A stretch of 38,135 nucleotides of DNA, taken from Bacteroidetes bacterium GWF2_43_63 (GTDB lineage: Bacteria > Bacteroidota > Bacteroidia > Bacteroidales > DTU049). Location of the stretch: contig MEOQ01000007.1 in assembly GCA_001769275.1 (NCBI GenBank), forward strand, positions 1-38,135. Reading direction: 5' to 3'. Under the pieces are notes generated by a model. The model saw nothing but the letters and a program-made list of their open reading frames with translations. It had not been told where the DNA came from and did no database searches. Positions 1 through 7,293 of the stretch are shown here, one piece after another (position 1 is the stretch's first letter; each line of letters opens with the position of its first letter). A program made the position numbers and the translations under genes.

Positions 1-47
1 CTTCAGAGCTAACCAAAGAGGTGTTGTTGACACAAGTTTTTTCCTAT

Positions 48-1673
48 TCAGATTGCACAAACTTTTTGCTTTCTCCCCAAGAAATTGATGTGACCCCTTT
101 TATAGGCAGACACGACAGGAAGCAAGGCCTGAGCAGTTTCGTTGTTGAGACGAATGTTTCCCGGTTCACTATCAAATGCGCTTAGGTCAATGCCCATGCG
201 GAATGTAAGCTCTGGAGAATAGAACCAGCTGAAGTCACTTTTGATTGAACCCTGGTATATATGCGAGTCCCAGTAATCACTATTTTCTTTCCATATCTGA
301 ACAAAATAATTGTAACGACTGTAATAAATAGTTGTGTTACTAAACAGCTTGTCGTTGAAGATGTGGTTCCAACGCAGTGTTCCGAGGTTGTTGCTCCAGT
401 TGATGCCCGATGTTCTTGCTGCAGATGATTTCACGAAATACTCGTCCCTGCCACCATACATGGTTAGAAAAATGCGGTTGTTGCGATTGATTTTAATATT
501 CAGTTTTGAATTGAAATCGGAAAAACCCAGTATGAGATTTGAGTGGTTAAGAGATCTTGAGATCCAGCCGAGATTTGAAGTTCGTAATGCAACATAAAAC
601 GAAGAAACATTTTTTTTGAATGGCGCTTCAATGGCCAGTGAGTTTGCAAACAAGTTTGTACTGCCGTTCAGTCCGAAGCGCTCCATATTGCCATCCTTTA
701 GCTGCATGTCAATTACCGACGACAAGCGACCTCCGTATTGCGCTGGTGCATCGCCCTTATAGATGTCAATATTTTTTACAGCATCCGGAACCATCGAAGT
801 GAAAAAACCAAACAAATGCGAAGCATTGTAAACCGGCGCCTCATCTACCAAAATGAGATTCTGATCGTTTTTGCCGCCGCGTACAAAAAAATACGAAGAC
901 CCATCTCCCTGACTCTGAATGCCGGGTACAGACTGCAGACTTTTGATCGGATCCGCTTCGCCGGCAAAACCTGGCATCTGTTGTAACACAACCGGATTAA
1001 GGTTGATCATGCCTGCCCGCAGGTTGTCGCGCCAGTCTTCGTTGTCCTTATCCGAGACAATAACCACTTCCATCTGCAACTGCGACATGCTGAGCGGAAC
1101 CGATATCTGCTCGTTTTTTTTCAGGTCAATCGGAACGATTTTTTTATTGAACCCCATGAAAGAATAGACCAGCTCATACTTTCCGGGCTGAAGCGAGAGA
1201 GAATAAAACCCGTAACTGTTTGCAATAACGCCCGTGGTAGTGCCGTTTATGTATATCGCTGTACCAATGAGCATTTCACCAGTAGTGCTGTCAGTAACAT
1301 GACCACTGATGGTGTATTTTGTCTGATCTTCAGGAACCGCCTCCTGTTGCTTCTTTCCGCCTTTGAGCACCACCTGTTTTTCGACAATGGAGTAGGTGAT
1401 TCCGAACGGTTTGAATAAGTCGTCAAGAACATTGCGCAGCGGTTTGTTGCGGCAGCTGACCGATACTTTTTCACCGAGCGGAATCTGGGAAGGATTATAC
1501 GAAAAAAGAATTCCGGTTGTATTGTTGATCTCTGTTAGCGCCTGTCGCAACGTGACATCCGAAAGTTTCAGTGTGATTTTTTTATTCAGGTCCTGAGAAA
1601 ATGAAAAGGTTACAGCGCCCAGAAACAGGGATGCAAGAAGCAGAAACCGTGTGATTGCTTTTGACCGGAACAT
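48..1673 (-). pseudogene. TonB-dependent receptor with STN, carboxypeptidase-like and plug domains, missing most of its barrel
   Basis: This outer-membrane active-transport receptor would take up a ligand with TonB/ExbBD energy. The ATG at 1671-1673 is followed by a signal peptide ending near FSFSQD. Residues about 30-105 form an STN domain (the FecA-type signalling module), about 122-200 a carboxypeptidase-regulatory-like beta-sandwich, and about 225-330 the plug (VRGGKNDQNLILVDEAPVYN, then YGGRLSSVIDM). Only about 200 residues of barrel follow. The reading frame stops at 48-50 after a tail that does not look like barrel (KRGHINFLGRKQKVCAI). Relatives usually have 250 or more further residues, so the gene looks broken near position 110, by insertion or frameshift. 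It lies 18 bp downstream of the FecR gene, so it is the expected target of that sigma/anti-sigma pair. The family call is firm; the cause of truncation is inferred. Two other possibilities are an assembly artefact and a naturally short protein. Confidence 0.85.
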
Positions 1674-1691
1674 GATACAAAAATATAAATA

Positions 1692-2705
1692 TTATTCACA
1701 TCCGTTTCCATTCACCAGAATCTCGTCGCCGCGCCTGGTTACTTTGAGATCGAGGGTTGATTCAAGCACTTTAAGTACGGATTCGAGCGTCTGGCCTTCG
1801 AAAGCTACGGTGAGTCTGCATTTGCCGATGGCCGGATTGACGAGTGTGATTTTCTGGTTGTAGGCCCGTGAAATGGTGTACACCACCTGATCGAGTCTTT
1901 CATCCTCGAATTTCATGCTGCGTGTATTCCAAACCATGAAATATTTTTCGTACTGCGTTGTGGTTGAAATTTTCTTTGTTGATGGCATGAATACAGCTTC
2001 TTCGCCCGGTTTGAGAATGGTTTTTTCTTCGGGCGTTTCCTTGTAATAAGCAGCCACACAACCTTCGATGAGAATGACCTGGACTTTGCCGCCAGGCGCA
2101 TTGGTATTGATGTAGAATTTTGTTCCGAGCACTTCAACACGCAGATCTCCTGCTGATACAATGAAAGGTTTTTCAGCTTGGTGTTCCACCTCAAAATGCG
2201 CTTCACCATTGAGCTCCACTTCGCGTGTGTCGCCCGAAAACTCTTCGGGATATGAAATGCTGGATCCTTTGTTGAGCGAAATATTGGATCCATCGGGCAA
2301 GGTTGTTTGAAGCACATCGTTGCTGGCAAGTATTTCTATTGTAGCCGGAGTATCGAAAATAATTTGTTTCAACAGAAAACCAATTGTGAACAGAATAACA
2401 AGTCCCGCTGCAACACGCCATATCACCCGCATCTGGTTATTCTTTTCAGGAATAAAGGAAACAGATTTGCCACCCTGTTGCAACATTCTTTTCTGAATGA
2501 TTTCCCATTCGGCGTCCAGATCAACCTTGCTTTCTATCATTTCCTGAACGACAGCATCGTTGATTTTTTTATGCTCGGCAAATAGTTTTTTATTCTCAGG
2601 GTCTTCGAGCAGCCAGGCCGAAAGCTCCGATATTTCCTTCTCGGTTGCATCTCCCGTCAGGTAACGGTTGATCAGGGAAATATAATATGTGTTATCAGAG
2701 TTCAT
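1692..2705 (-). CDS. FecR-family anti-sigma factor
   Basis: This 337-residue inner-membrane regulator would hold the neighbouring ECF sigma factor inactive until the TonB receptor reports ligand. It starts at an ATG (2703-2705). The N-terminal 90 residues are cytoplasmic and helical, with YYISLINRYLTGDATEKE resembling the sigma-binding part. A single membrane helix spans about residues 94-117 (RVAAGLVILFTIGFLL). The periplasmic FecR beta domain follows at about 125-220, including LPDGSNISLNKGSSISYP and VEVLGTKFYIN. A DUF4974-type domain closes the protein at about 265-335 (GQTLESVLKVLESTLDLKV). Its length is normal for Bacteroidetes FecR proteins. It sits 50 bp after the sigma gene and 18 bp before the receptor gene, all on the minus strand, which is the classic order. 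Confidence 0.95.
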   Translation of the reverse strand: MNSDNTYYISLINRYLTGDATEKEISELSAWLLEDPENKKLFAEHKKINDAVVQEMIESKVDLDAEWEIIQKRMLQQGGKSVSFIPEKNNQMRVIWRVAAGLVILFTIGFLLKQIIFDTPATIEILASNDVLQTTLPDGSNISLNKGSSISYPEEFSGDTREVELNGEAHFEVEHQAEKPFIVSAGDLRVEVLGTKFYINTNAPGGKVQVILIEGCVAAYYKETPEEKTILKPGEEAVFMPSTKKISTTTQYEKYFMVWNTRSMKFEDERLDQVVYTISRAYNQKITLVNPAIGKCRLTVAFEGQTLESVLKVLESTLDLKVTRRGDEILVNGNGCE

Positions 2706-2755
2706 TTTGTTTGCTGCTTCTTTTCTATTACACCGTAGACAATGTTTACCCTTAT

Positions 2756-3289
2756 TTAGTTGTTGAAAAATCTGAACATTTCCTGAAATCCATACTGCAT
2801 AAGCAAAAGCACAGGCAGATAAGGTCCAAGTCGCGACCTGAGATGCGCCAGTGCTTTCGACATCTGTGCTTCAACCGTTTTAACTGAAATCTGCAGACTA
2901 TCTGCAATCTGTTGGTATTTCATGTTTTCGCTGCGGCTCAGCAGAAAAACTTCGCGGCATTTTTCGGGAAGCTCATTGATGGCCTCGTCGATTTTTGCCT
3001 TAAGTTCTTTGCCAAGCAATGCTGAATCGGCGCTTTGAGAGCCAGAGTCAAGCAGCTCTTCAAAATCAATGATATTCTTGTCGAATTTTTTGTTGTCGCG
3101 CAGATAATTGAGCGAGCGGGTATAGATGGTCGTTGTGAGATACGATTTCGGATTGCGGGCCATATCCATGCTGTCGCGTTTGTCCCACAGCATGATGAAA
3201 GCATCCTGTACAATGCTTCGTGCAGCATCCATATCTTTCACATATTTCATTGAAAAATACACCAGCCCTTTGAATTCCTTGCGGAACAA
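2756..3289 (-). CDS. ECF-type RNA polymerase sigma-70 factor (start uncertain)
   Basis: This is an extracytoplasmic-function sigma factor that would direct RNA polymerase to the downstream receptor locus. Region 2 is visible as YFSMKYVKDMDAARSIVQDAF followed by LWDKR. Region 4 is visible as LPEKCREVFLLSR and YQQIADSLQISVKTVEAQMSKAL, a helix-turn-helix. The coordinates given start at a TTG (3287-3289), which yields 177 residues. However, the family signature clearly continues upstream in the same frame (AFEDLF just before it). The frame stays open to the stop at 3365-3367 without an ATG, GTG or TTG; only ATT (3347-3349) and CTG (3344-3346) are present. The true protein is probably about 190-197 residues. 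The sigma-FecR-receptor order supports the role strongly. Confidence 0.9.
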   Translation of the reverse strand: MFRKEFKGLVYFSMKYVKDMDAARSIVQDAFIMLWDKRDSMDMARNPKSYLTTTIYTRSLNYLRDNKKFDKNIIDFEELLDSGSQSADSALLGKELKAKIDEAINELPEKCREVFLLSRSENMKYQQIADSLQISVKTVEAQMSKALAHLRSRLGPYLPVLLLMQYGFQEMFRFFNN

Positions 3290-3546
3290 ATCTTCGAAAG
3301 CTGATTTGCTTAATGTCTGAGCGATATTTACTGATGATCCTTCCAGAATGTCGGCTTTTGAACTTCAAATATATGTATTCTAAATAATATATGTGGTTTT
3401 ATTGTAAGCGAAAATGATTTTTGGTGTTTTGTCAGTATTGAGATTGAAATATTGGATTTATCGTGGATCTTGCAGATTGATAATTCCGTACCTGAATTTC
3501 CTGCAACGTCAGATCCTTGACATACTCAATAACATCAACAAATGTT

Positions 3547-4071
3547 TTATAATTCGCCTTGAAATCTTAATGTCATCACATGAAAACTCAAGACCAATAA
3601 CGCAAAAACAAACAAAACGAAAAACAATGTCAATATAGATCCGTAAACACGTCGTTTCTTCGGCCACTTCTTTATTTTTGAAAAATATAAAAGATATTGA
3701 CTTTTTCTATTTGAAAGAAAATAATTCAAGGAGATAGATGCAATAAATCCAGAAGCCATAAAAACAATAAAAGAGGTGGTTGGCATATCTTTGACAATAG
3801 CGTCAAAGAAATTATTAAGAATGGCAAAGAAAATTATTACAAGTAAATGCATGAATAAGCCAGCTCGGTATGTACTTATGCCATTTGCAGGGTTTTCAAA
3901 AACCTTATCAATTTCTCCATTTAAATCATTGACTCCTTTTTTTTTGGATTGTTTTTTAGCAAACGGCATCAAATTCAAAAAGTAAAAAGGGTTCACAAAC
4001 CTGAAGGCTATGTGAAACTTATAATCAGCTCTGTAAACGAAATAGTATATAGTATTCCAGAATGCTTTCAT
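3547..4071 (-). CDS. Small membrane protein of unknown function
   Basis: This 174-residue protein starts at an ATG (4069-4071) and is not recognised. It has an aromatic-rich N-terminus (WNTIYYFVYRADYKFHIAF) and a lysine-rich segment after PFAKKQSKKKG. Three likely membrane helices follow, at about residues 70-92, 97-115 and 142-165 (LTLFFVLFVFALLVLSF). A basic stretch between the last two (KIKKWPKKRRV) probably faces the cytoplasm. The gene is visibly AT-rich compared with its neighbours. It lies downstream of a terminator hairpin (4100-4122), so it is probably transcribed separately from the small gene before it. No catalytic motif is seen and no function is proposed. Confidence 0.6.
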   Translation of the reverse strand: MKAFWNTIYYFVYRADYKFHIAFRFVNPFYFLNLMPFAKKQSKKKGVNDLNGEIDKVFENPANGISTYRAGLFMHLLVIIFFAILNNFFDAIVKDMPTTSFIVFMASGFIASISLNYFLSNRKSQYLLYFSKIKKWPKKRRVYGSILTLFFVLFVFALLVLSFHVMTLRFQGEL

Positions 4072-4099
4072 ACTACTAAGCTATAAATATTTCAACAAA

Positions 4100-4122
4100 A
4101 AAGCCGCTCTTACAGCGGCTTT
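4100..4122 (-). terminator. Rho-independent terminator after the small acidic protein gene
   Basis: AAAGCCGCT (4100-4108) and AGCGGCTTT (4114-4122) form a perfect stem with a 5-base loop. Read on the minus strand, the stem runs into a T tract. It lies just after the stop codon of the gene at 4127-4348. Confidence 0.8.
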
Positions 4123-4126
4123 TGAA

Positions 4127-4348
4127 TTAATATTCATCTTCGTTGAAGAAAAAGTCATCTTTTGTCGGGTAATCTGGCCACAGATCCTCGATACTTTCAA
4201 ATACTTCCTCGTCGTCCTCAATTTCTTTTAGATTATCAATCAATTCCATAGGTGCTCCCGAACGAATAGCAAAATCAATCAGCTCTTCCTTGGTGGCTGG
4301 CCAAGGAGCGTCTTCGAGTTTAGAAGCAAGTTCTAATGTCCAATACAT
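4127..4348 (-). CDS. Small acidic DUF2795-like protein
   Basis: This 73-residue acidic cytoplasmic protein belongs to a small family common in Bacteroidetes, which I place in or near DUF2795. It opens with MYWTLELASKLEDAPWPATK, then EELIDFAIRSGAPMELIDNL, and ends in a strongly acidic tail (KEIEDDEEVFESIEDLW, then DDFFFNEDEY). Its biochemical role is unknown. The start is set by an unusually clear Shine-Dalgarno for this phylum, AGGGAGG, seven bases before the ATG at 4346-4348. A longer in-frame reading from further upstream would lose this fit. An inverted repeat lies in the upstream region (4404-4438) and a terminator directly follows the gene, so it appears to be a single-gene transcript, probably well expressed. 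Confidence 0.8.
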   Translation of the reverse strand: MYWTLELASKLEDAPWPATKEELIDFAIRSGAPMELIDNLKEIEDDEEVFESIEDLWPDYPTKDDFFFNEDEY

Positions 4349-4403
4349 AATATCCTCCCTTTTGTTGCAAAAATTAAATATTTCAACGCAAAAAACAAGT
4401 TTT

Positions 4404-4438
4404 CCGACTTTCTTAGATACTTGGTCTAAAAAAGTCGG
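4404..4438. repeat. Inverted repeat upstream of the small acidic protein gene
   Basis: CCGACTT (4404-4410) pairs with AAGTCGG (4432-4438). Inside it, TAGA (4414-4417) pairs with TCTA (4425-4428). It lies 56 bp upstream of the start at 4348 and about 70 bp after the glycosyltransferase stop. It could be an operator, a leader hairpin or part of a termination region. Confidence 0.5.
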
Positions 4439-4486
4439 CAAATATATAAATTTTTATTCTGAAAAAACGACGTGAAGAAAAATAAT

Positions 4487-4507
4487 ATCGAAAGCTTCTT
4501 TTTCGAT
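4487..4507 (-). terminator. Probable terminator after the glycosyltransferase gene
   Basis: ATCGAAA (4487-4493) and TTTCGAT (4501-4507) form a 7-bp stem with a 7-base loop. On the minus strand a T-rich stretch follows. It begins four bases after the glycosyltransferase stop codon. Confidence 0.55.
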
Positions 4508-4510
4508 AGG

Positions 4511-5608
4511 TTAGGAATCCTTTAAAACCTTGTTCAATACTGCTAAGTACTTATCCTTGTTGGCAGCAACCGAAAACATTTTGTTAACAGCTTCTCTGGC
4601 GGCAGTTCCGATTTTTTGTCTTAATAATTCATCGCCAGCAAGTTCGAGGATTTTATTGGCCCAACCGTCAAAATCATTCACATTCACTAGCATGCCGGTT
4701 TCCCCATCACTGAAGGTTTCATTGTTTGTGCCAATTGCGGTGGCAATCACCGGAAGTCCGGCTGCCATGTACAAGAGCGCTTTTCCGCCCCGCTTTCCGT
4801 AAACCCAGGGCTCATCGGTGAGCGGATAGAGCCCAATGTCCATTCTCAGCAGATCGCTGGCTTCATCTTCGGCATACCAGGCTTTGGTTTCTACCGGAAT
4901 CGCCGGATTGGCAAACCTGAAATCAACATCACCAGTAACCAGGACTTTGAATTTTAGATTAGAATTCAGCAATTTCTCAAAAACAGGTTCAATCGATTTT
5001 AGATATTTCGAGGTGCTATGGCTGCCACTGTGTCCAAGAATAATTTCTGTGTTTAACGAATAATCCGTTTTCGCCGTAAAGCGATCCACCTGAAGTGTAG
5101 TCGGAATATCCGAAACGCGTTTGTTGTATTTCAGCGCAAATTCTTCCAAGGCTGGCGTACTGGTAATCACATGGTCGGCCGACTTCATCAGATAAGACAT
5201 CTTCTTTTTGCCCTTCAGGTTTTGCAACTTATGATTGGCTTCGCTGGAATGACCAAGAAATATCATATCGTCGATGTCATAGATCAACGCTTTAGAAAAC
5301 CTTTTCACAAGCCACTCGAAAACAGGGAATCCAAGCGGTGTTACCCAGAGATGAACATATACAATGTCGTAACGACGAAGGCAAAAAAGGTTTGTGATCC
5401 GACGAAAATAACCGCACAATGTGTAAAAAGTCTTGGCCAGCCAGTGATTTGGCAAATAGATTATTTTCCAGAATTTCCTGTTGATAAAAGAAGATACCGT
5501 GATGTCGAACCCTGCTTTACGGAATTCTCCAAAATACTGCTCATACTTCAACCGCTGGCTTGGAGCGCAGTTTTCGGGGTAGGGACATAAAACCAGAATC
5601 TTCTTCAC
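4511..5608 (-). CDS. Glycosyltransferase of the GT4/GT1 superfamily (GT-B fold)
   Basis: This 365-residue protein would transfer a sugar from a nucleotide-sugar to an envelope polysaccharide or lipid acceptor; the acceptor cannot be told. The N-terminal Rossmann half begins KKILVLCPYPENCAPSQRLK and contains YDIDDMIFLGHSSEANH. The C-terminal half carries ILGHSGSHSTSKYL and the nucleotide-sugar loop KRGGKALLYMAAGLPVIAT with GTNNE and DGETGMLV, typical of GT4 enzymes. A GTG at 5606-5608 is preferred as start because it places the beta strand KKILVLCPYP at the N-terminus, as in relatives. A TTG seven codons upstream is the alternative. It stands alone between the AlbA-like gene and the small acidic gene, with no sugar cluster nearby. 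Confidence 0.88.
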   Translation of the reverse strand: MKKILVLCPYPENCAPSQRLKYEQYFGEFRKAGFDITVSSFINRKFWKIIYLPNHWLAKTFYTLCGYFRRITNLFCLRRYDIVYVHLWVTPLGFPVFEWLVKRFSKALIYDIDDMIFLGHSSEANHKLQNLKGKKKMSYLMKSADHVITSTPALEEFALKYNKRVSDIPTTLQVDRFTAKTDYSLNTEIILGHSGSHSTSKYLKSIEPVFEKLLNSNLKFKVLVTGDVDFRFANPAIPVETKAWYAEDEASDLLRMDIGLYPLTDEPWVYGKRGGKALLYMAAGLPVIATAIGTNNETFSDGETGMLVNVNDFDGWANKILELAGDELLRQKIGTAAREAVNKMFSVAANKDKYLAVLNKVLKDS

Positions 5609-5640
5609 AATGATTGTATTGGCAAACAAAATTAGTAAAG

Positions 5641-5690
5641 TTGAGCGAAGTTTGAATGTAAAGCTGAGCGAAGTTTTAAACTTCGCTCAA
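5641..5690. repeat. Three-arm repeat able to form two alternative hairpins
   Basis: TTGAGCGAAGTTT (5641-5653) and a second copy TGAGCGAAGTTT (5665-5676) are both complementary to AAACTTCGCTCAA (5678-5690). The right arm can pair with either left arm but not both. It lies just after the stop of the AlbA-like gene (5694, minus strand) and upstream of the glycosyltransferase start (5608), so it may end or regulate transcription between them. Confidence 0.75.
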
Positions 5691-5693
5691 CCT

Positions 5694-7079
5694 TTATTTA
5701 ACAGCCACATAACCTCCCGTTTTCTTACTGCCTTTGCGAACGATGTAGCCCTTTTTCAGCAGAACCCTTACATGACGGTCGATGGAGCCAAACGGAATTT
5801 GCAGCATAACAGACAAATCTTTTGCCATCAGACCCGGATGGGCGGCAACGGTTTTGAACACCAGCAACTGAGGCTTATTCAGTTCAGAATCAGTCGATCG
5901 TGAATAAACAGGATTGGAAGATCTATAAACAACTTCAGGCGAGTCGTTCACTGCGCTGTATCTCTGCGTGACTATAACTTTCTCAGGTTGTTTTTTCGTG
6001 AAAGTAACCACAAATGAATCTCCGACATGTTTCATAGTTACTGTTACTTCTCCATGTTTTTCTGTTTCACTCAGAATCCTTGGAAAACCGGATCCCCACG
6101 ACTCAATCAGCCCTGTGTTGTAGAAGATTTCGGCCAGTTTCATATTTCTCGGCACTGATCTGCTTTCGTTGATGATTTCCTCTGGAGTCATGTCTCTGGG
6201 TAATTTACCGGGACTCCACACTTCAAGTCGGTCGTCGAAAATCCGGATCTGGATTTGGCTTTTATCGGTGTAGTCTCTGTGGACAATTGCATTCACAATG
6301 GCCTCCCTGAGTGCTTCGAGCGGATACTCCCATTTCTCAATTCTTTGCACTCCTCCGTCGAATTCCACGCCCATTCTGATATTTCGTCTTATAAAGGCCA
6401 TGGCTTGTTCCGTTATTGCAAGTAGCCCGTCATCAAACAAGGTCATGTCGATAATGGTCACCATGTCGCTGCCCTTGAACCTGCCGGCTTTTACACAGGC
6501 ATTGAAGTGTTCGGTGTTTTTGTCAGTAAAACAAAGATAGGCCGCATTGGTGAGTATTCCGCGATGTTCAAGTTTGTTTTCTTTAATGAAATTGACAATA
6601 TTAAACCCGGGTTTTTTGGTTGCAATTACTTCCAAAACACGTGGGCTGATAGTGAGATCGGAGAGTTTTTCGCTACATACACTACTGTCGAAATCGGGTT
6701 GTTTGTATTTCAGCATTAAATCCCTGATTTCTGCCACTTTTAGTTTCACGTTGCTTTTCCCAACTCTTAAATAAGCTTTGCCGGAAACAAATACGGGCTT
6801 GTGCTCAGCTTCTTTGATGGTGATTTCGCAGATTTCAAATGGGCCGTGTGTTTTGACGACAATGGAGGGATATAGAGCTGGATCGCAATTTTCCTTGATT
6901 CTGGTGGTGAGCCTTTCAATGGTTTTTTTGCCGATTTCAATTTTAACGGGTTCGCCATCATCATTCATTCCAACGAGAACGGTGCCTCCTCTGCAGTTTG
7001 CAAAAGCGCACAATGATTCAAGGATTGCGGATTCTTCCGAAAAGCTTGTTTTGAATTCCATTTCTTCACTTTCTTTCAT
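5694..7079 (-). CDS. AlbA_2/Schlafen-type putative DNA-binding protein with GHKL-like ATPase domain
   Basis: This 461-residue protein matches the family often annotated as ATP-binding or RecG-like C-terminal transcriptional regulators. The N-terminal AlbA_2 (Schlafen AAA_4-like) domain spans about residues 1-125: ESEEMEFKTSFSEE, then ESLCAFANCRGGTVLVGMND, then KPVFVSGKAYLRVGKSN. A HATPase_c_4-type domain lies around 235-345 with REAIVNAIVHRDY (N-box-like), FDDRLEVWSPGKLP and the glycine-rich GLIESWGSGFPRI. A C-terminal winged helix (VFKTVAAHPGLMAKDLSVML, then HVRVLLKKGYI) would bind DNA. The ATG at 7077-7079 follows a strong Shine-Dalgarno (AGGAGGG); an upstream TTG lies inside that site and is rejected. 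The gene is divergent from the GH18 gene. Its function is unproven; regulator is the likeliest role. Confidence 0.85.
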   Translation of the reverse strand: MKESEEMEFKTSFSEESAILESLCAFANCRGGTVLVGMNDDGEPVKIEIGKKTIERLTTRIKENCDPALYPSIVVKTHGPFEICEITIKEAEHKPVFVSGKAYLRVGKSNVKLKVAEIRDLMLKYKQPDFDSSVCSEKLSDLTISPRVLEVIATKKPGFNIVNFIKENKLEHRGILTNAAYLCFTDKNTEHFNACVKAGRFKGSDMVTIIDMTLFDDGLLAITEQAMAFIRRNIRMGVEFDGGVQRIEKWEYPLEALREAIVNAIVHRDYTDKSQIQIRIFDDRLEVWSPGKLPRDMTPEEIINESRSVPRNMKLAEIFYNTGLIESWGSGFPRILSETEKHGEVTVTMKHVGDSFVVTFTKKQPEKVIVTQRYSAVNDSPEVVYRSSNPVYSRSTDSELNKPQLLVFKTVAAHPGLMAKDLSVMLQIPFGSIDRHVRVLLKKGYIVRKGSKKTGGYVAVK

Positions 7080-7118
7080 TTTCCCTCCTTTCAATTATAA
7101 TTCATCACTATAATTCCA

Positions 7119-7126
7119 CAAAGATA
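7119..7126 (-). promoter_or_regulatory. -7 promoter element for the AlbA-like gene
   Basis: Read on the minus strand this is TATCTTTG, a perfect match to the Bacteroidetes -7 consensus TAnnTTTG. It lies about 40 bases before the start at 7079. A -33 TTG is present only at a somewhat long spacing (24 bp). Confidence 0.5.
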
Positions 7127-7162
7127 CAATAATTCGTCTGAATACTTTCACAACACCCCCAA

Positions 7163-7260
7163 CAATAACACTTTGATAACAATAACTCGTCATTAAAACT
7201 CGTCAATAACTGATGAATAAAGCGATGAATAAAATGACGAATAAAAGAGAGTTATTATTG
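7163..7260. repeat. Imperfect inverted and direct repeats in the divergent promoter region
   Basis: AATAACTC and CGTCATT are followed about 60 bases later by AATGACG and GAGTTATT, giving an inverted arrangement. GATGAATAAA occurs twice between them, with a related third copy GACGAATAAA. It sits between two divergent genes and just upstream of the GH18 promoter element, so an operator role is possible. Confidence 0.4.
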
Positions 7261-7271
7261 TGGAGATTTAT

Positions 7272-7279
7272 TATATTTG
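7272..7279 (+). promoter_or_regulatory. -7 promoter element for the GH18 gene
   Basis: TATATTTG matches TAnnTTTG exactly and lies 14 bases before the ATG at 7294, which would give a very short leader. No good -33 TTG at the usual 19-21 bp spacing was found. It supports the start at 7294 rather than an in-frame ATG at 7213. Confidence 0.45.
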
Positions 7280-7293
7280 GAAAAATATTAATC

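Noticed and set aside
3066-3368. Alternative frame at the 5' end of the sigma factor gene
   Set aside because: It lacks sigma-factor motifs and runs antiparallel in sense to region 2 in the correct frame; only the given frame carries regions 2 and 4.
5694-7079. Defence system built around the AlbA/Schlafen protein
   Set aside because: No partner nuclease, helicase or methylase is adjacent; the neighbours are a glycosyltransferase and a secreted GH18 enzyme.
7213-7293. Upstream in-frame ATG codons for the GH18 gene
   Set aside because: They place 27 residues before a clean signal peptide and precede the -7 element at 7272.
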